Shown here: positions 1 through 6,377 of the stretch, in pieces
Position numbering within the stretch: the first letter of the stretch is position 1
Layout: each line of letters starts with the position of its first letter
Notes under the pieces: generated by a model
Seen by the model: the letters and a program-made list of their open reading frames with translations, nothing else
Databases searched by the model: none
What the model was told of the DNA's origin: nothing
Program-made: the position numbers and the translations under genes
NCBI GenBank assembly: GCA_020721485.1
Contig: DYMR01000070.1
Span: forward strand, 1 to 9,401
Length of the DNA: 9,401 nucleotides
Direction of reading: 5' to 3'
Source of the DNA: Halothiobacillus neapolitanus
GTDB lineage: Bacteria; Pseudomonadota; Gammaproteobacteria; Halothiobacillales; Halothiobacillaceae

Positions 1-25
1 GCGGCGTGTTGTTTCCGGCGCCGGA

Positions 26-64
26 TTAACAGGCTGTTGAAAAATGCTTTCAACATCCTGTTAA
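26..64 (-). terminator. Long hairpin at the 3' end of the CZB gene, possible terminator
   Basis: Arms TTAACAGGCTGTTGAAA (26-42) and TTTCAACATCCTGTTAA (48-64) are complementary at 16 of 17 positions around a 5-nt loop. It starts 10 nt beyond the stop codon of the minus-strand CZB gene, so it probably ends or protects that transcript. The loop side contributes a short T stretch in the minus-strand RNA, but no clean run of U follows the second arm, so it is not a textbook intrinsic terminator. A second small palindrome, TCCGGCGCCGGA, lies at 14-25. Hairpins of this TTGAAA/TTTCAA type often recur in intergenic DNA, so a dispersed repeat is an alternative. No gene can be called in 1-74. Confidence 0.55.
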
Positions 65-74
65 GGCGACGAAA

Positions 75-491
75 TTAAGCCGAGGCGAGCGCTTTGGTGT
101 GGCTGGTAATAGCCGCGCGCAACAGGGCATTGCAGGCCGCAGCGAACAGGCTTTGCAATTCGGAAAACTCATCGAAAATTTCTTCTTCGACTTCCTGCGC
201 ATCCCGACGGCTGGCCATCAGCGCGCTGGCGGCTTCGTGCATTTGTTGGTGCAAATCGCGGACGGAGGCAAATTCGGCCGTTTGTGCCGGCGGAATCAGT
301 TTTTGATCCAAAAACTGACCGAATTTGCATTCATGATGACCTTGAATTTGCTTGCTGCGCTCAAACAGCAGCGCGGCCATGATTTGGCTGTACCACGCGA
401 AGTGCCAATAAGTGACTTCTTCGAAGGCATTGATGAAGTGCTCGTAGTCGAAACCCGGCGTGGCGGCGGCGTTGCTGCTCTGACTGTTCAT
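75..491 (-). CDS. Stand-alone CZB (chemoreceptor zinc-binding) domain protein
   Basis: This 138-residue protein consists almost only of a CZB domain, the four-helix zinc-binding module found at the C-terminus of some chemoreceptors and in diguanylate cyclases such as DgcZ. Counted from the ATG at 491, the expected 3His/1Cys ligand set is visible: H30 in YWHFAW, C55 in HHECKFG, and H81 and H85 in LHQQMH. These match the family's H...CxxG...HxxxH pattern, although the usual aromatic motif after CxxG is FGQF here. There is no receptor, GGDEF or transmembrane segment, so it is cytoplasmic and must act on a partner. The C-terminal third (about 93-138) is helical and acidic, then alanine-rich. An upstream GTG at 521 would add 10 residues but lies at or before the predicted transcription start, so the ATG is preferred. 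Its ribosome site is weak (GAG about 6 nt upstream). The domain call is firm; a role as zinc or oxidant sensor is inference. Confidence 0.8.
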   Translation of the reverse strand: MNSQSSNAAATPGFDYEHFINAFEEVTYWHFAWYSQIMAALLFERSKQIQGHHECKFGQFLDQKLIPPAQTAEFASVRDLHQQMHEAASALMASRRDAQEVEEEIFDEFSELQSLFAAACNALLRAAITSHTKALASA

Positions 492-524
492 GGACTGCTC
501 AATCAAAATGAATGGAACCACGGC

Positions 525-553
525 AGTGTAGCCGGAAAAACGCAGCGCGTCAG
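525..553 (-). promoter_or_regulatory. Putative sigma70 promoter of the CZB gene
   Basis: On the minus strand CTGACG (548-553) and TACACT (525-530) are separated by exactly 17 nt. Each matches its consensus hexamer at 4 of 6 positions. Transcription would begin near 518, giving a leader of about 27 nt to the ATG at 491 and leaving the GTG at 521 outside the message. The call rests on spacing and hexamers only. Confidence 0.5.
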
Positions 554-600
554 TGGGGCATTTGCCGTGGTTTTTTGCGGATTCGCGCCGCGCCTTGCGC

Positions 601-620
601 GAACCGTCTGCCGACGGTTC
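601..620 (-). terminator. Perfect hairpin downstream of cbbY, possible terminator
   Basis: GAACCGTC and GACGGTTC form a perfect 8-bp stem around a 4-nt loop, 9 nt past the cbbY stop codon on the minus strand. No T run follows, so it may be a Rho-assisted or RNA-stabilising 3' end, or a protein-binding dyad, rather than a strong intrinsic terminator. It separates cbbY from the CZB gene, which has its own promoter candidate. Confidence 0.45.
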
Positions 621-629
621 AGGGGCGCA

Positions 630-1391
630 TTATTGTGCGGCGGCGTGGATCTGTTGCAGGTAGCTGCAATCGACGAAGCCGCTTGCGGGGGCGATGCCGC
701 TGCGGGCGGTGGCCGGTTGACCCGGATCGCCCAGATCGCTCAGCACGGCGAGGGCGCCGCTGAAATCGTCGTGGTGGGTGTAGCTGTTATCGGTTACGAG
801 GACGGGGATGCCGGCTTCGCGCGCGGAGCGCACGCCGTTGGCGGAATCCTCAAATGCGAGGCACTGTTCCGGCGCGAGATTCAGTTCGCGCAGCGCCCAG
901 GTGTAGATGTCGCCTGCGGGCTTTTTCTTCGGCACGATGTCACCGGCCGCAATCACTTCAAACCAGTCGATGGATTCCGCGCCGAGCGTGGCTTCGAGCA
1001 GGCCGGTGACATTTTCCGGCGTGGTGGTGGTGGCAATCGCCAGACGGACGCCGCGCGTGCGGGCCTCACCCAGCAGCCGCCGCACACCGGGGCGCAGGGG
1101 AATGCCGCCTTCGGCCAGCAGCCGCAGGTAGTGGGCGGTTTTGGCCTTGTGTAAACCCGCGATGAAGGCGGCTTCATCGGCCTGCGGCGGGAACGCGGGC
1201 TGGTGGGTGTCGATGAAATGCCGAATGCGCTCTTTGCCGCCGGTGATCGCCAGCAGTTCGCCATACAGCGGTACATCCCAAATCCACTTCAGCCCCGCGT
1301 CGGCAAACGCGCGGTTGAACGCCACGCGGTGGCCATCGCGTTCGGTTTCGGACAAGGTGCCATCGACATCAAAAATCAGTGCTTGAATCAT
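630..1391 (-). CDS. cbbY: CbbY-type HAD-family phosphatase (xylulose-1,5-bisphosphate phosphatase)
   Basis: This 253-residue soluble enzyme belongs to the haloacid dehalogenase superfamily. Motif I is DVDGT at 8-12 (nucleophile D8, acid/base D10). A small helical cap follows, with the CbbY-typical GGKERI at 51-56. Motif II is the threonine cluster T121-T124, motif III a lysine in KKKP (155-158), and motif IV EDS at 181-183 (Mg2+ ligands). The TLSETERDGHR segment after motif I is characteristic of CbbY. In Rhodobacter the enzyme dephosphorylates xylulose-1,5-bisphosphate, a misfire product that inhibits Rubisco, so it serves Calvin-cycle maintenance. No Rubisco genes are in the window, and CbbY-like phosphatases also occur in non-autotrophs, so the substrate is inferred. 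The C-terminus after about residue 220 is low in recognisable motifs. The ATG at 1391 places motif I at the normal distance; the ribosome site before it is weak. Length is close to the family norm. Confidence 0.87.
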   Translation of the reverse strand: MIQALIFDVDGTLSETERDGHRVAFNRAFADAGLKWIWDVPLYGELLAITGGKERIRHFIDTHQPAFPPQADEAAFIAGLHKAKTAHYLRLLAEGGIPLRPGVRRLLGEARTRGVRLAIATTTTPENVTGLLEATLGAESIDWFEVIAAGDIVPKKKPAGDIYTWALRELNLAPEQCLAFEDSANGVRSAREAGIPVLVTDNSYTHHDDFSGALAVLSDLGDPGQPATARSGIAPASGFVDCSYLQQIHAAAQ

Positions 1392-1436
1392 TTGTAAACT
1401 GCGCTTGTAACTTAAGTTTGTTGCTTAGGGATTTCG

Positions 1437-1470
1437 GCGCTTAGGCTATCCTAGGCGCAGGGTTTGCGCC
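1437..1470. promoter_or_regulatory. Two overlapping, mutually exclusive hairpins in the divergent cbbY / membrane-protein region
   Basis: The 120-bp region 1392-1511 separates divergent genes. GCGCTTAGG (1437-1445) can pair with CCTAGGCGC (1450-1458) around a 4-nt loop, with one T-G wobble. GGCGCA (1454-1459) can also pair with TGCGCC (1465-1470) around a 5-nt loop. The second arm of the first and first arm of the second share 1454-1458, so only one can form at a time. A weak plus-strand promoter candidate, TTGTTG (1418-1423)-N18-TAGGCT (1442-1447), overlaps the first dyad. That would suit an operator, but the promoter match is poor. I see no convincing cbbY promoter. Confidence 0.35.
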
Positions 1471-1511
1471 ACGGCTTTGGTGCGGAATGCGGAATAATTT
1501 AGGATCTAATC

Positions 1512-2336
1512 ATGCGGAAAGTGGCGGCAGGACAAGGGTGGCGATGGATCGCGGACGGTTGGGCGGTGATGCGCACGCGCCTGGGGCTATCCATCGGCGT
1601 GGTGCTGTTGATGTATGTGCTGCTGTTCGTGGCCAGTTGGGTGCCGTTGATTGGTTCGATCGCGACGCCGTTCCTCACGCCGTTTTTGGCGGGCGGGGTG
1701 TATGTCGTGTTCGCGCGCATTAAAGAGGTGATGAACCGCCGCGCCATCGAGCCGCTGGCCGGTGAGCAGCCGATCGGCTTTGATTTAATGTTCAGCGTGT
1801 TTTCGCGACCAGATGTGCGTAAACCGTTGTTGGGGCTTGGGCTGTTGTCGATCTTGTTTTCGATGGCCATGTTGCTGCTGATGGCCGGGTTTGTGGTCAG
1901 CCAATTAGTGGGGGTCGATCACGCCGTGCTGACGAATCCCACCGCGTCGGATCAGGCGCGGTTGGAATTTTTGATGCCGTATTTGTTGTCCTCGAAAGCC
2001 ATGTTGCTCTGGCTGGGCGTGGTGGTGGTGGCGGTGCTGTATTCCATGGCGATGTTTTTCGCCGTGCCGCTGATTGTGCTGCGCGGCCTGCCTTTGGGCG
2101 CGGCGCTGAAGGAAAGCTTTGCAGCGGTGTCTGCCAATTGGGCGCCCTTTCTGATTTATGCGGTGATTTGGGTGCCGTTATTGCTCACCGTGCCGTTGAC
2201 GGTCGCCCTGAGCCTGATTTGGCTGGCACCGCTCATGCTGGCGAGCGTATTCGCGGCGTTTGAAGACATTTGGCCGGAAGCACCGAATCGCATGACGGGC
2301 GCGGCGCCGACGCAGCGGGTTTCCACCGTGATGTGA
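1512..2336 (+). CDS. BPSS1780-family integral membrane protein of unknown function
   Basis: This 274-residue polytopic inner-membrane protein resembles the BPSS1780 family of uncharacterised proteobacterial membrane proteins. The family-like N-terminus GQGWRWIADGWAVMR (7-21) precedes hydrophobic segments at roughly 25-43, 46-68, 105-131, 160-190 and 211-250, the last long enough for two helices. A polar stretch at 70-104 and another around 133-158 look like loops. There are no catalytic motifs, cofactor sites or signal peptide, and I do not assign a molecular role. The ATG is preceded by AGGA at 1501-1504 with 7 nt spacing, which supports this start. The gene stands alone on its strand, divergent from cbbY and convergent with the exporter operon, whose last stop codon lies 14 bp away. 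No clear terminator fits in that gap, so transcripts from the two sides probably overlap at their 3' ends. The family call is by recognition of the N-terminus and topology. Confidence 0.75.
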   Translation: MRKVAAGQGWRWIADGWAVMRTRLGLSIGVVLLMYVLLFVASWVPLIGSIATPFLTPFLAGGVYVVFARIKEVMNRRAIEPLAGEQPIGFDLMFSVFSRPDVRKPLLGLGLLSILFSMAMLLLMAGFVVSQLVGVDHAVLTNPTASDQARLEFLMPYLLSSKAMLLWLGVVVVAVLYSMAMFFAVPLIVLRGLPLGAALKESFAAVSANWAPFLIYAVIWVPLLLTVPLTVALSLIWLAPLMLASVFAAFEDIWPEAPNRMTGAAPTQRVSTVM

Positions 2337-2350
2337 GCGGGCGGATCCCG

Positions 2351-3466
2351 TCAGTTCATGCGGTGCCGAAACAGCCAGCCGGCAATCAGCAGGGTGATGA
2401 CGCCGATGACGGCCAGCGGCCAGAATTGGTTGCGCAGTTCGTTAAACCCCGCGCCTTCCAGAAACACGCCGCGCAGGATGACCATGAAGTACCGCAGCGG
2501 GTTGAGGAGGGTGAGCTCCTGCACCAGTGGCGGCATATTGGCGATGGGGGTGGCGAAGCCGGAGAGGATGATGGCGGGCACGAGGAACAGGAACACGCCC
2601 AGCACGGCTTGTTGCAGCGTGGCCGACAGCGCGGAGATCATCAGCCCGACGCCGGTAGCGGACAGTAAAAACAGGGCGATGCCCGCATACAGCGTCGTCA
2701 GGCTGCCGAGCAGGGGCACCTGAAAGCCGTACACGGCGATCAGCACGATCAGGCTGGCTTCAAACAGGCCGATCAGCAAGCCCGGCAGGGCTTTGCCGAG
2801 CAGAATTTCCGCCGGATGCAGCGGGGTAACCAGCAGTTGATCGAAGGTGCCCTGTTCCCGTTCGCGCGCTACGGATAACGCGGTGACGACCATCACCACC
2901 ACCAGCATCAGCAGCCCGACCACGCCGGGCACGATGAACCAGCGGCTTTCGAGATTCGGGTTGAACCACGCGCGGCTGATGAGCACCGAGGGCGGGTTCG
3001 GCAGGTGGTGGCTTTGCGCCCAATCGGTGTTGAATTGATCGACGATGCGGTTGGCGTAGCTGAGCGCAATGGCGGCGGTGTTGGAATTGCGCCCATCGAT
3101 GATGAGTTGCACCGGCGCGCTGCCGTTCTGGTGCAGTTGTCGTGAAAAATCCGCCGGCAGATGCAGCACCATCAGCGCCTGTGCCTCGTCGATGCGGTGT
3201 TGCAGTGCCCGTTCGTTGTGTACCGGCGCGCTCAGGGTGAAGTGGCCGGAACCGCTGAAGCGAGCGATCAAGCTGCTGGCGGCACTGCCCCGGTCTTCGT
3301 CGTACACCGCCAAGGGGATGTGGTTCAGGTCGAAACTGGCGGCGAAGCTGAATACCAGCAGTTGAATGACGGGCGGCACGACGATGACAAAGCGCGATTT
3401 TTTATCGCGCAGCAGCGCCTGAAATTCTTTGATGGCCAAGGCCCAAATGCGCCGCAGACTGTTCAT
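2351..3466 (-). CDS. ybhR: ABC-2 type exporter permease, YbhR-like
   Basis: This 371-residue inner-membrane permease has the ABC-2 layout: a cytoplasmic amphipathic start with KEFQALLRDKKS (13-24), a first transmembrane helix at about 26-44, a large periplasmic domain (about 46-175), then a five-helix block. Within the latter, REREQGTFDQLLVTP (201-215) is the coupling region that touches the ATPase; hydrophobic helices lie near 177-199, 222-246, 256-280, 287-306 and 348-366. Length and order match E. coli YbhR (about 368 residues), the last gene of ybhGFSR. It should pair with the adjacent YbhS-like permease to form the transport path. The ATG at 3466 lies 2 nt after the upstream stop codon, and its GGAG ribosome site sits inside the end of the upstream gene, so translation is probably coupled. 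The substrate is unknown; drugs and cations have been proposed for the E. coli system. Confidence 0.85.
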   Translation of the reverse strand: MNSLRRIWALAIKEFQALLRDKKSRFVIVVPPVIQLLVFSFAASFDLNHIPLAVYDEDRGSAASSLIARFSGSGHFTLSAPVHNERALQHRIDEAQALMVLHLPADFSRQLHQNGSAPVQLIIDGRNSNTAAIALSYANRIVDQFNTDWAQSHHLPNPPSVLISRAWFNPNLESRWFIVPGVVGLLMLVVVMVVTALSVAREREQGTFDQLLVTPLHPAEILLGKALPGLLIGLFEASLIVLIAVYGFQVPLLGSLTTLYAGIALFLLSATGVGLMISALSATLQQAVLGVFLFLVPAIILSGFATPIANMPPLVQELTLLNPLRYFMVILRGVFLEGAGFNELRNQFWPLAVIGVITLLIAGWLFRHRMN

Positions 3467-3468
3467 GC

Positions 3469-4608
3469 CTACTCCAGCGATTTGCGAATTTTGCGCCGGC
3501 TGGCGGCCAAAAACACCACCGCCAGTGCGGCCAGCGCCAACAGGTTTGGCCAGATCACGCCCGGCACATCACCGGCAAGAAACAGCGTGTGCAGCAGGGT
3601 GACGAAGTAGCGCGCGGCGACGAGGTGGGTGAGCGCTTGCAGCACCGGCGGCATGCTGCCGATGTCGAAAATGAAGCCCGAGAGCATGAAGGCGGGCAGA
3701 AAGGTGACGATGATCGAGATCAGGCTGGCGATGAATTGATTGCGCGCGGTGACGGAAATCAGCAAGCCCATGCCAAGCGCGGCCAGCAGAAATACGGCAG
3801 AACTTACGATCAGCAGCCACCAACTGCCGAGAAACGGCACCTCGAACAGCCAACGCGCCATCGCCACCGAAAGCGCCATGCCGCCCATGCCGAGCACGAA
3901 ATACGGCAGCAGTTTGCCGAGAATCAGCTCGTTGACCCGCATCGGCGTCACCATCATCGCCTCCAGCGTGCCGCGTTCCCATTCGCGCGCCATCACCAGT
4001 GCGGTCAGCAGGGCGCCGATCAGGGTCATGATGACGGCAATCAGCCCCGGCACGAGGTAATCGCGGCTGCGCAATTCGGGGTTGAACCAGATGCGCGGTT
4101 CCAGCGTGATCGGGCGGTTCAGGCGGTGCCCGCGCGCGGCCAGATGGTCGCTGAGCCACAGCCCCCACACGGCCTGGACATAGGCTTCGATCAGCCGCGC
4201 TTGGTTGGCGTCCACCCCGTTGACGATCAGTTGCACCGGCGCGGATTCGGGCGAACCCGGTTGCAGGCGGCGGCTGAAATCGGCGGGCAGATGCACCAAC
4301 GCATCCACGCGCCGTTCGCGCAGCCAGCGTTCGGCGGTGCGCAGATCGGGCGCGTGCTGCGGCACGAACGATTCGGACTGAGCGAAATGCGCAAACAGGT
4401 TGGCGCTGGTTTGATCGGGCGCATCGGCCACCAGCGCAATCGGAATGTGGCGCGCGTTGAGCGACACGCCATAGCCAAACAGCAGCAGCAAAATCACCGG
4501 CATTAAAAAGGCGATGGCGAGGCTCGATGGATCGCGCAGGATTTGTTTGCTTTCTTTGATAATCAGACCCTTGAGTCGGATTCCTCCGCCGGTCGCCGCC
4601 CGGTTCAT
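3469..4608 (-). CDS. ybhS: ABC-2 type exporter permease, YbhS-like
   Basis: This 379-residue permease is paralogous to the one after it. The N-terminal KESKQILRDPSS (18-29) precedes a first membrane helix at about 30-48 ending in FGYGVSL. A periplasmic domain spans about 52-180, containing WFNPELRSRDYLVPG (174-188). The second membrane block begins near 186-207, followed by the ATPase-coupling segment REWERGTLEAMMVTP (208-222) and further helices near 228-252, 264-286, 294-312 and 350-369. These features and the length match E. coli YbhS (377 residues). The ATG overlaps the ATPase stop codon by 4 nt (ATGA), with GGAG 8 nt upstream of the start, which supports this start and translational coupling. 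No key motif is missing. Heterodimerisation with the downstream permease is inferred from the family. Confidence 0.86.
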   Translation of the reverse strand: MNRAATGGGIRLKGLIIKESKQILRDPSSLAIAFLMPVILLLLFGYGVSLNARHIPIALVADAPDQTSANLFAHFAQSESFVPQHAPDLRTAERWLRERRVDALVHLPADFSRRLQPGSPESAPVQLIVNGVDANQARLIEAYVQAVWGLWLSDHLAARGHRLNRPITLEPRIWFNPELRSRDYLVPGLIAVIMTLIGALLTALVMAREWERGTLEAMMVTPMRVNELILGKLLPYFVLGMGGMALSVAMARWLFEVPFLGSWWLLIVSSAVFLLAALGMGLLISVTARNQFIASLISIIVTFLPAFMLSGFIFDIGSMPPVLQALTHLVAARYFVTLLHTLFLAGDVPGVIWPNLLALAALAVVFLAASRRKIRKSLE

Positions 4609-6377
4609 GCCGCGTGCTCCGGGGCGGCGGGCTGGCTGATCCAGTGGATAAAGGCATCTTCCATGCTCGGATCGGGCTGTTCGGGACGGCGCGCACCGGC
4701 GCGCACTTCGGCGGGGCTGCCTTCGATCAGGATTCTGCCTTGGCTCAGGATAATCATGCGGTCGCAGTATTCGGCTTCATCCATGAAATGCGTGGTGATG
4801 AGGATGGTGACGCCGGCGTTGGCCAGCGCGTCGATGCGTTGCCAGAACGCGCGGCGTTCCAGCGGATCGACGCCGGAGGTGGGTTCATCGAGAAACAGAA
4901 TGTCCGGCTCGTGCAGCAGGGCGGCGGCCATGGCCAGGCGTTGCTTGAAGCCGAGTGGCAGCAGTCCGGCGTTTTGTTGACGCAGCGGCGCGAGGCCAAA
5001 TTCGTTCAGCGCCCAATCAAGCCGTTCGCGCAGCCGCTGGCGGTTCAGCCCGTAGGCGCGGCCAAAAAACCGCAGGTTTTGTTCCACGCTCAGCACTTCG
5101 TACAGGGCGAATTTTTGCGACATGTAGCCGATGCGGGCGCGTGCCTGCGCGGCGGCGGTGCGTAAATCGACCCCGGCGACCGAGAGCTGGCCGGAACTGG
5201 CGGGCAGCAGCCCGCAGAGCATGCGAAAGGTGGTGGATTTGCCTGCGCCATTCGCGCCGAGCAGGCCGAAAATTTCCCCGCGCCGCACGGCAAAGCTGAC
5301 TTGATCGACGGCGACGAAGGCGCCGAAGCGGCGGCTGAGGTTCGACACGGTAATCACTTCGGCCAGCGCCGACGGCTCGGGTCGCGCGGCGACCTGCATT
5401 GGTGGATGCCGTTGGGTGGCTTGTTCGAGCAGGCGGTCGATGAAGGCGTCTTCAAAGCGCGGGGCGAGCGGAACCCACGGTGGCGCAGCGTTGGCGGGCG
5501 GCGCGGTATTCGGCGCCAGCAGCACGCGCACCCGGTCGCGGTCGATAACGGCATCGCGCACTTCGGGGCGTTGGCGCAGTTGGGTTTGCAGGGCGCGGCG
5601 TTGGTTGGCTGCCCCGCGCACACCGAACACCCGCCCGTTCAGGTGCGCGGTGAAATCGGCCGGGTGGCCGCTGCCGAGCACGGCGCCTTCATGCAGCAAC
5701 ACCACTTGCTGGCAGCGCTCGGCCTCGTCGAGATAGGCGGTGCAGAGCAGCACGCCCATGCCGTCGGTGGCGACCAGCCGGTACACGATGTCCCAGAGTT
5801 CGCGGCGCGAGACGGGATCGACGCCGACGGTCGGTTCGTCGAGCAGCAGCAGGCGCGGCGGTTGCACCAGGGTGCAGGCGAGCCCGAGTTTTTGCTTCAT
5901 GCCGCCGGAAAGCCGCCCGGCCAGCCGGGTGGTGAAGTGCCCCAGTTGGGTCATGTCGAGCAGTTGCGCGAAGCGATCGGGGCGTTGCGCCTGGGGCACG
6001 GAGTGTAAGTCGGCATACAGCGTGAGATTTTCGGCCACGGTCAGGTCTTCATACAGCCCGAAATGCTGCGGCATGTAGCCGATTTCGGCCTGAATGGCGG
6101 CGTCATCGCGGCCAATCTGCCGATCCAGAACGGTGATGCGTCCGGCGTCGGGGCGCAGCAGGCCGCAGCACAGCCGCATAAAGGTGGTTTTTCCGGCGGC
6201 ATCCGGGCCGATCAAGCCCGTCACGGCACCGGCGGGCACGCAGAGCGACACCGCATTCAGCGCGGCGCGCGCCATGCCGGCAAAGGATTTGCTGACCTGT
6301 TCGGCATGCAGCAAGGGGGCGGCGGCCATGGCTTCAGTCATGGTCTCGCTCATGCTCTTGGTCATGGCCTCGCTCAT
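4605..6377 (-). CDS. ybhF: Fused double ATP-binding subunit of the exporter, YbhF-like
   Basis: Two ABC ATPase domains in one 590-residue chain power the exporter. Domain 1 (about 22-250): Walker A GPDAAGKT (57-64), Q-loop Q104, signature LSGGMKQ (156-162), Walker B LLLLDE (176-181), but alanine A214 where the switch histidine normally stands (CTAYLDEAE). Domain 2 (about 340-555): Walker A GANGAGKS (374-381), Q421, degenerate signature LPLGFKQ (473-479), Walker B ILFLDE (493-498), switch histidine H530 (TTHFMDEAE). Both domains end in an EDAFI element (309-313, 573-577). From memory, E. coli YbhF shows the same pattern, so it is ancestral. The result should be one canonical and one degenerate ATP site. 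The start at 6377 overlaps the upstream stop codon (ATGA); M17 (6329) would match the family's usual length better, and residues 1-16 are a repeat encoded by duplicated DNA. No strong ribosome site precedes either start. Confidence 0.9.
   Translation of the reverse strand: MSEAMTKSMSETMTEAMAAAPLLHAEQVSKSFAGMARAALNAVSLCVPAGAVTGLIGPDAAGKTTFMRLCCGLLRPDAGRITVLDRQIGRDDAAIQAEIGYMPQHFGLYEDLTVAENLTLYADLHSVPQAQRPDRFAQLLDMTQLGHFTTRLAGRLSGGMKQKLGLACTLVQPPRLLLLDEPTVGVDPVSRRELWDIVYRLVATDGMGVLLCTAYLDEAERCQQVVLLHEGAVLGSGHPADFTAHLNGRVFGVRGAANQRRALQTQLRQRPEVRDAVIDRDRVRVLLAPNTAPPANAAPPWVPLAPRFEDAFIDRLLEQATQRHPPMQVAARPEPSALAEVITVSNLSRRFGAFVAVDQVSFAVRRGEIFGLLGANGAGKSTTFRMLCGLLPASSGQLSVAGVDLRTAAAQARARIGYMSQKFALYEVLSVEQNLRFFGRAYGLNRQRLRERLDWALNEFGLAPLRQQNAGLLPLGFKQRLAMAAALLHEPDILFLDEPTSGVDPLERRAFWQRIDALANAGVTILITTHFMDEAEYCDRMIILSQGRILIEGSPAEVRAGARRPEQPDPSMEDAFIHWISQPAAPEHAA
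6330..6377 (-). repeat. 24-bp tandem duplication at the start of the ATPase gene
   Basis: Two adjacent 24-bp units (6354-6377 and 6330-6353, minus strand) agree at 18 of 24 positions and encode MSEAMTKS and MSETMTEA, followed directly by MAAA. Together with M17 they supply five in-frame ATG codons within 17 codons. The extra segment lies upstream of the point where the family's conserved sequence begins, so it is a lineage-specific extension or an untranslated or optional start region. Confidence 0.8.

Noticed and set aside
99..1154. A 351-codon plus-strand open frame.
   Set aside because: It runs antisense across the CZB gene and cbbY, lacks a ribosome site, and its product shows no family resemblance. 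The minus-strand genes have clear domain motifs.
1199..1206. GCTGGTGG, identical to the E. coli Chi site (also at 8278-8285).
   Set aside because: Both copies lie inside genes and are easily produced by GC-rich codons; Chi sequences differ between organisms.
3569..4696. A 375-codon minus-strand frame overlapping the permease gene.
   Set aside because: It is an alternative frame of the YbhS-like gene, rich in arginine and proline and without membrane segments.
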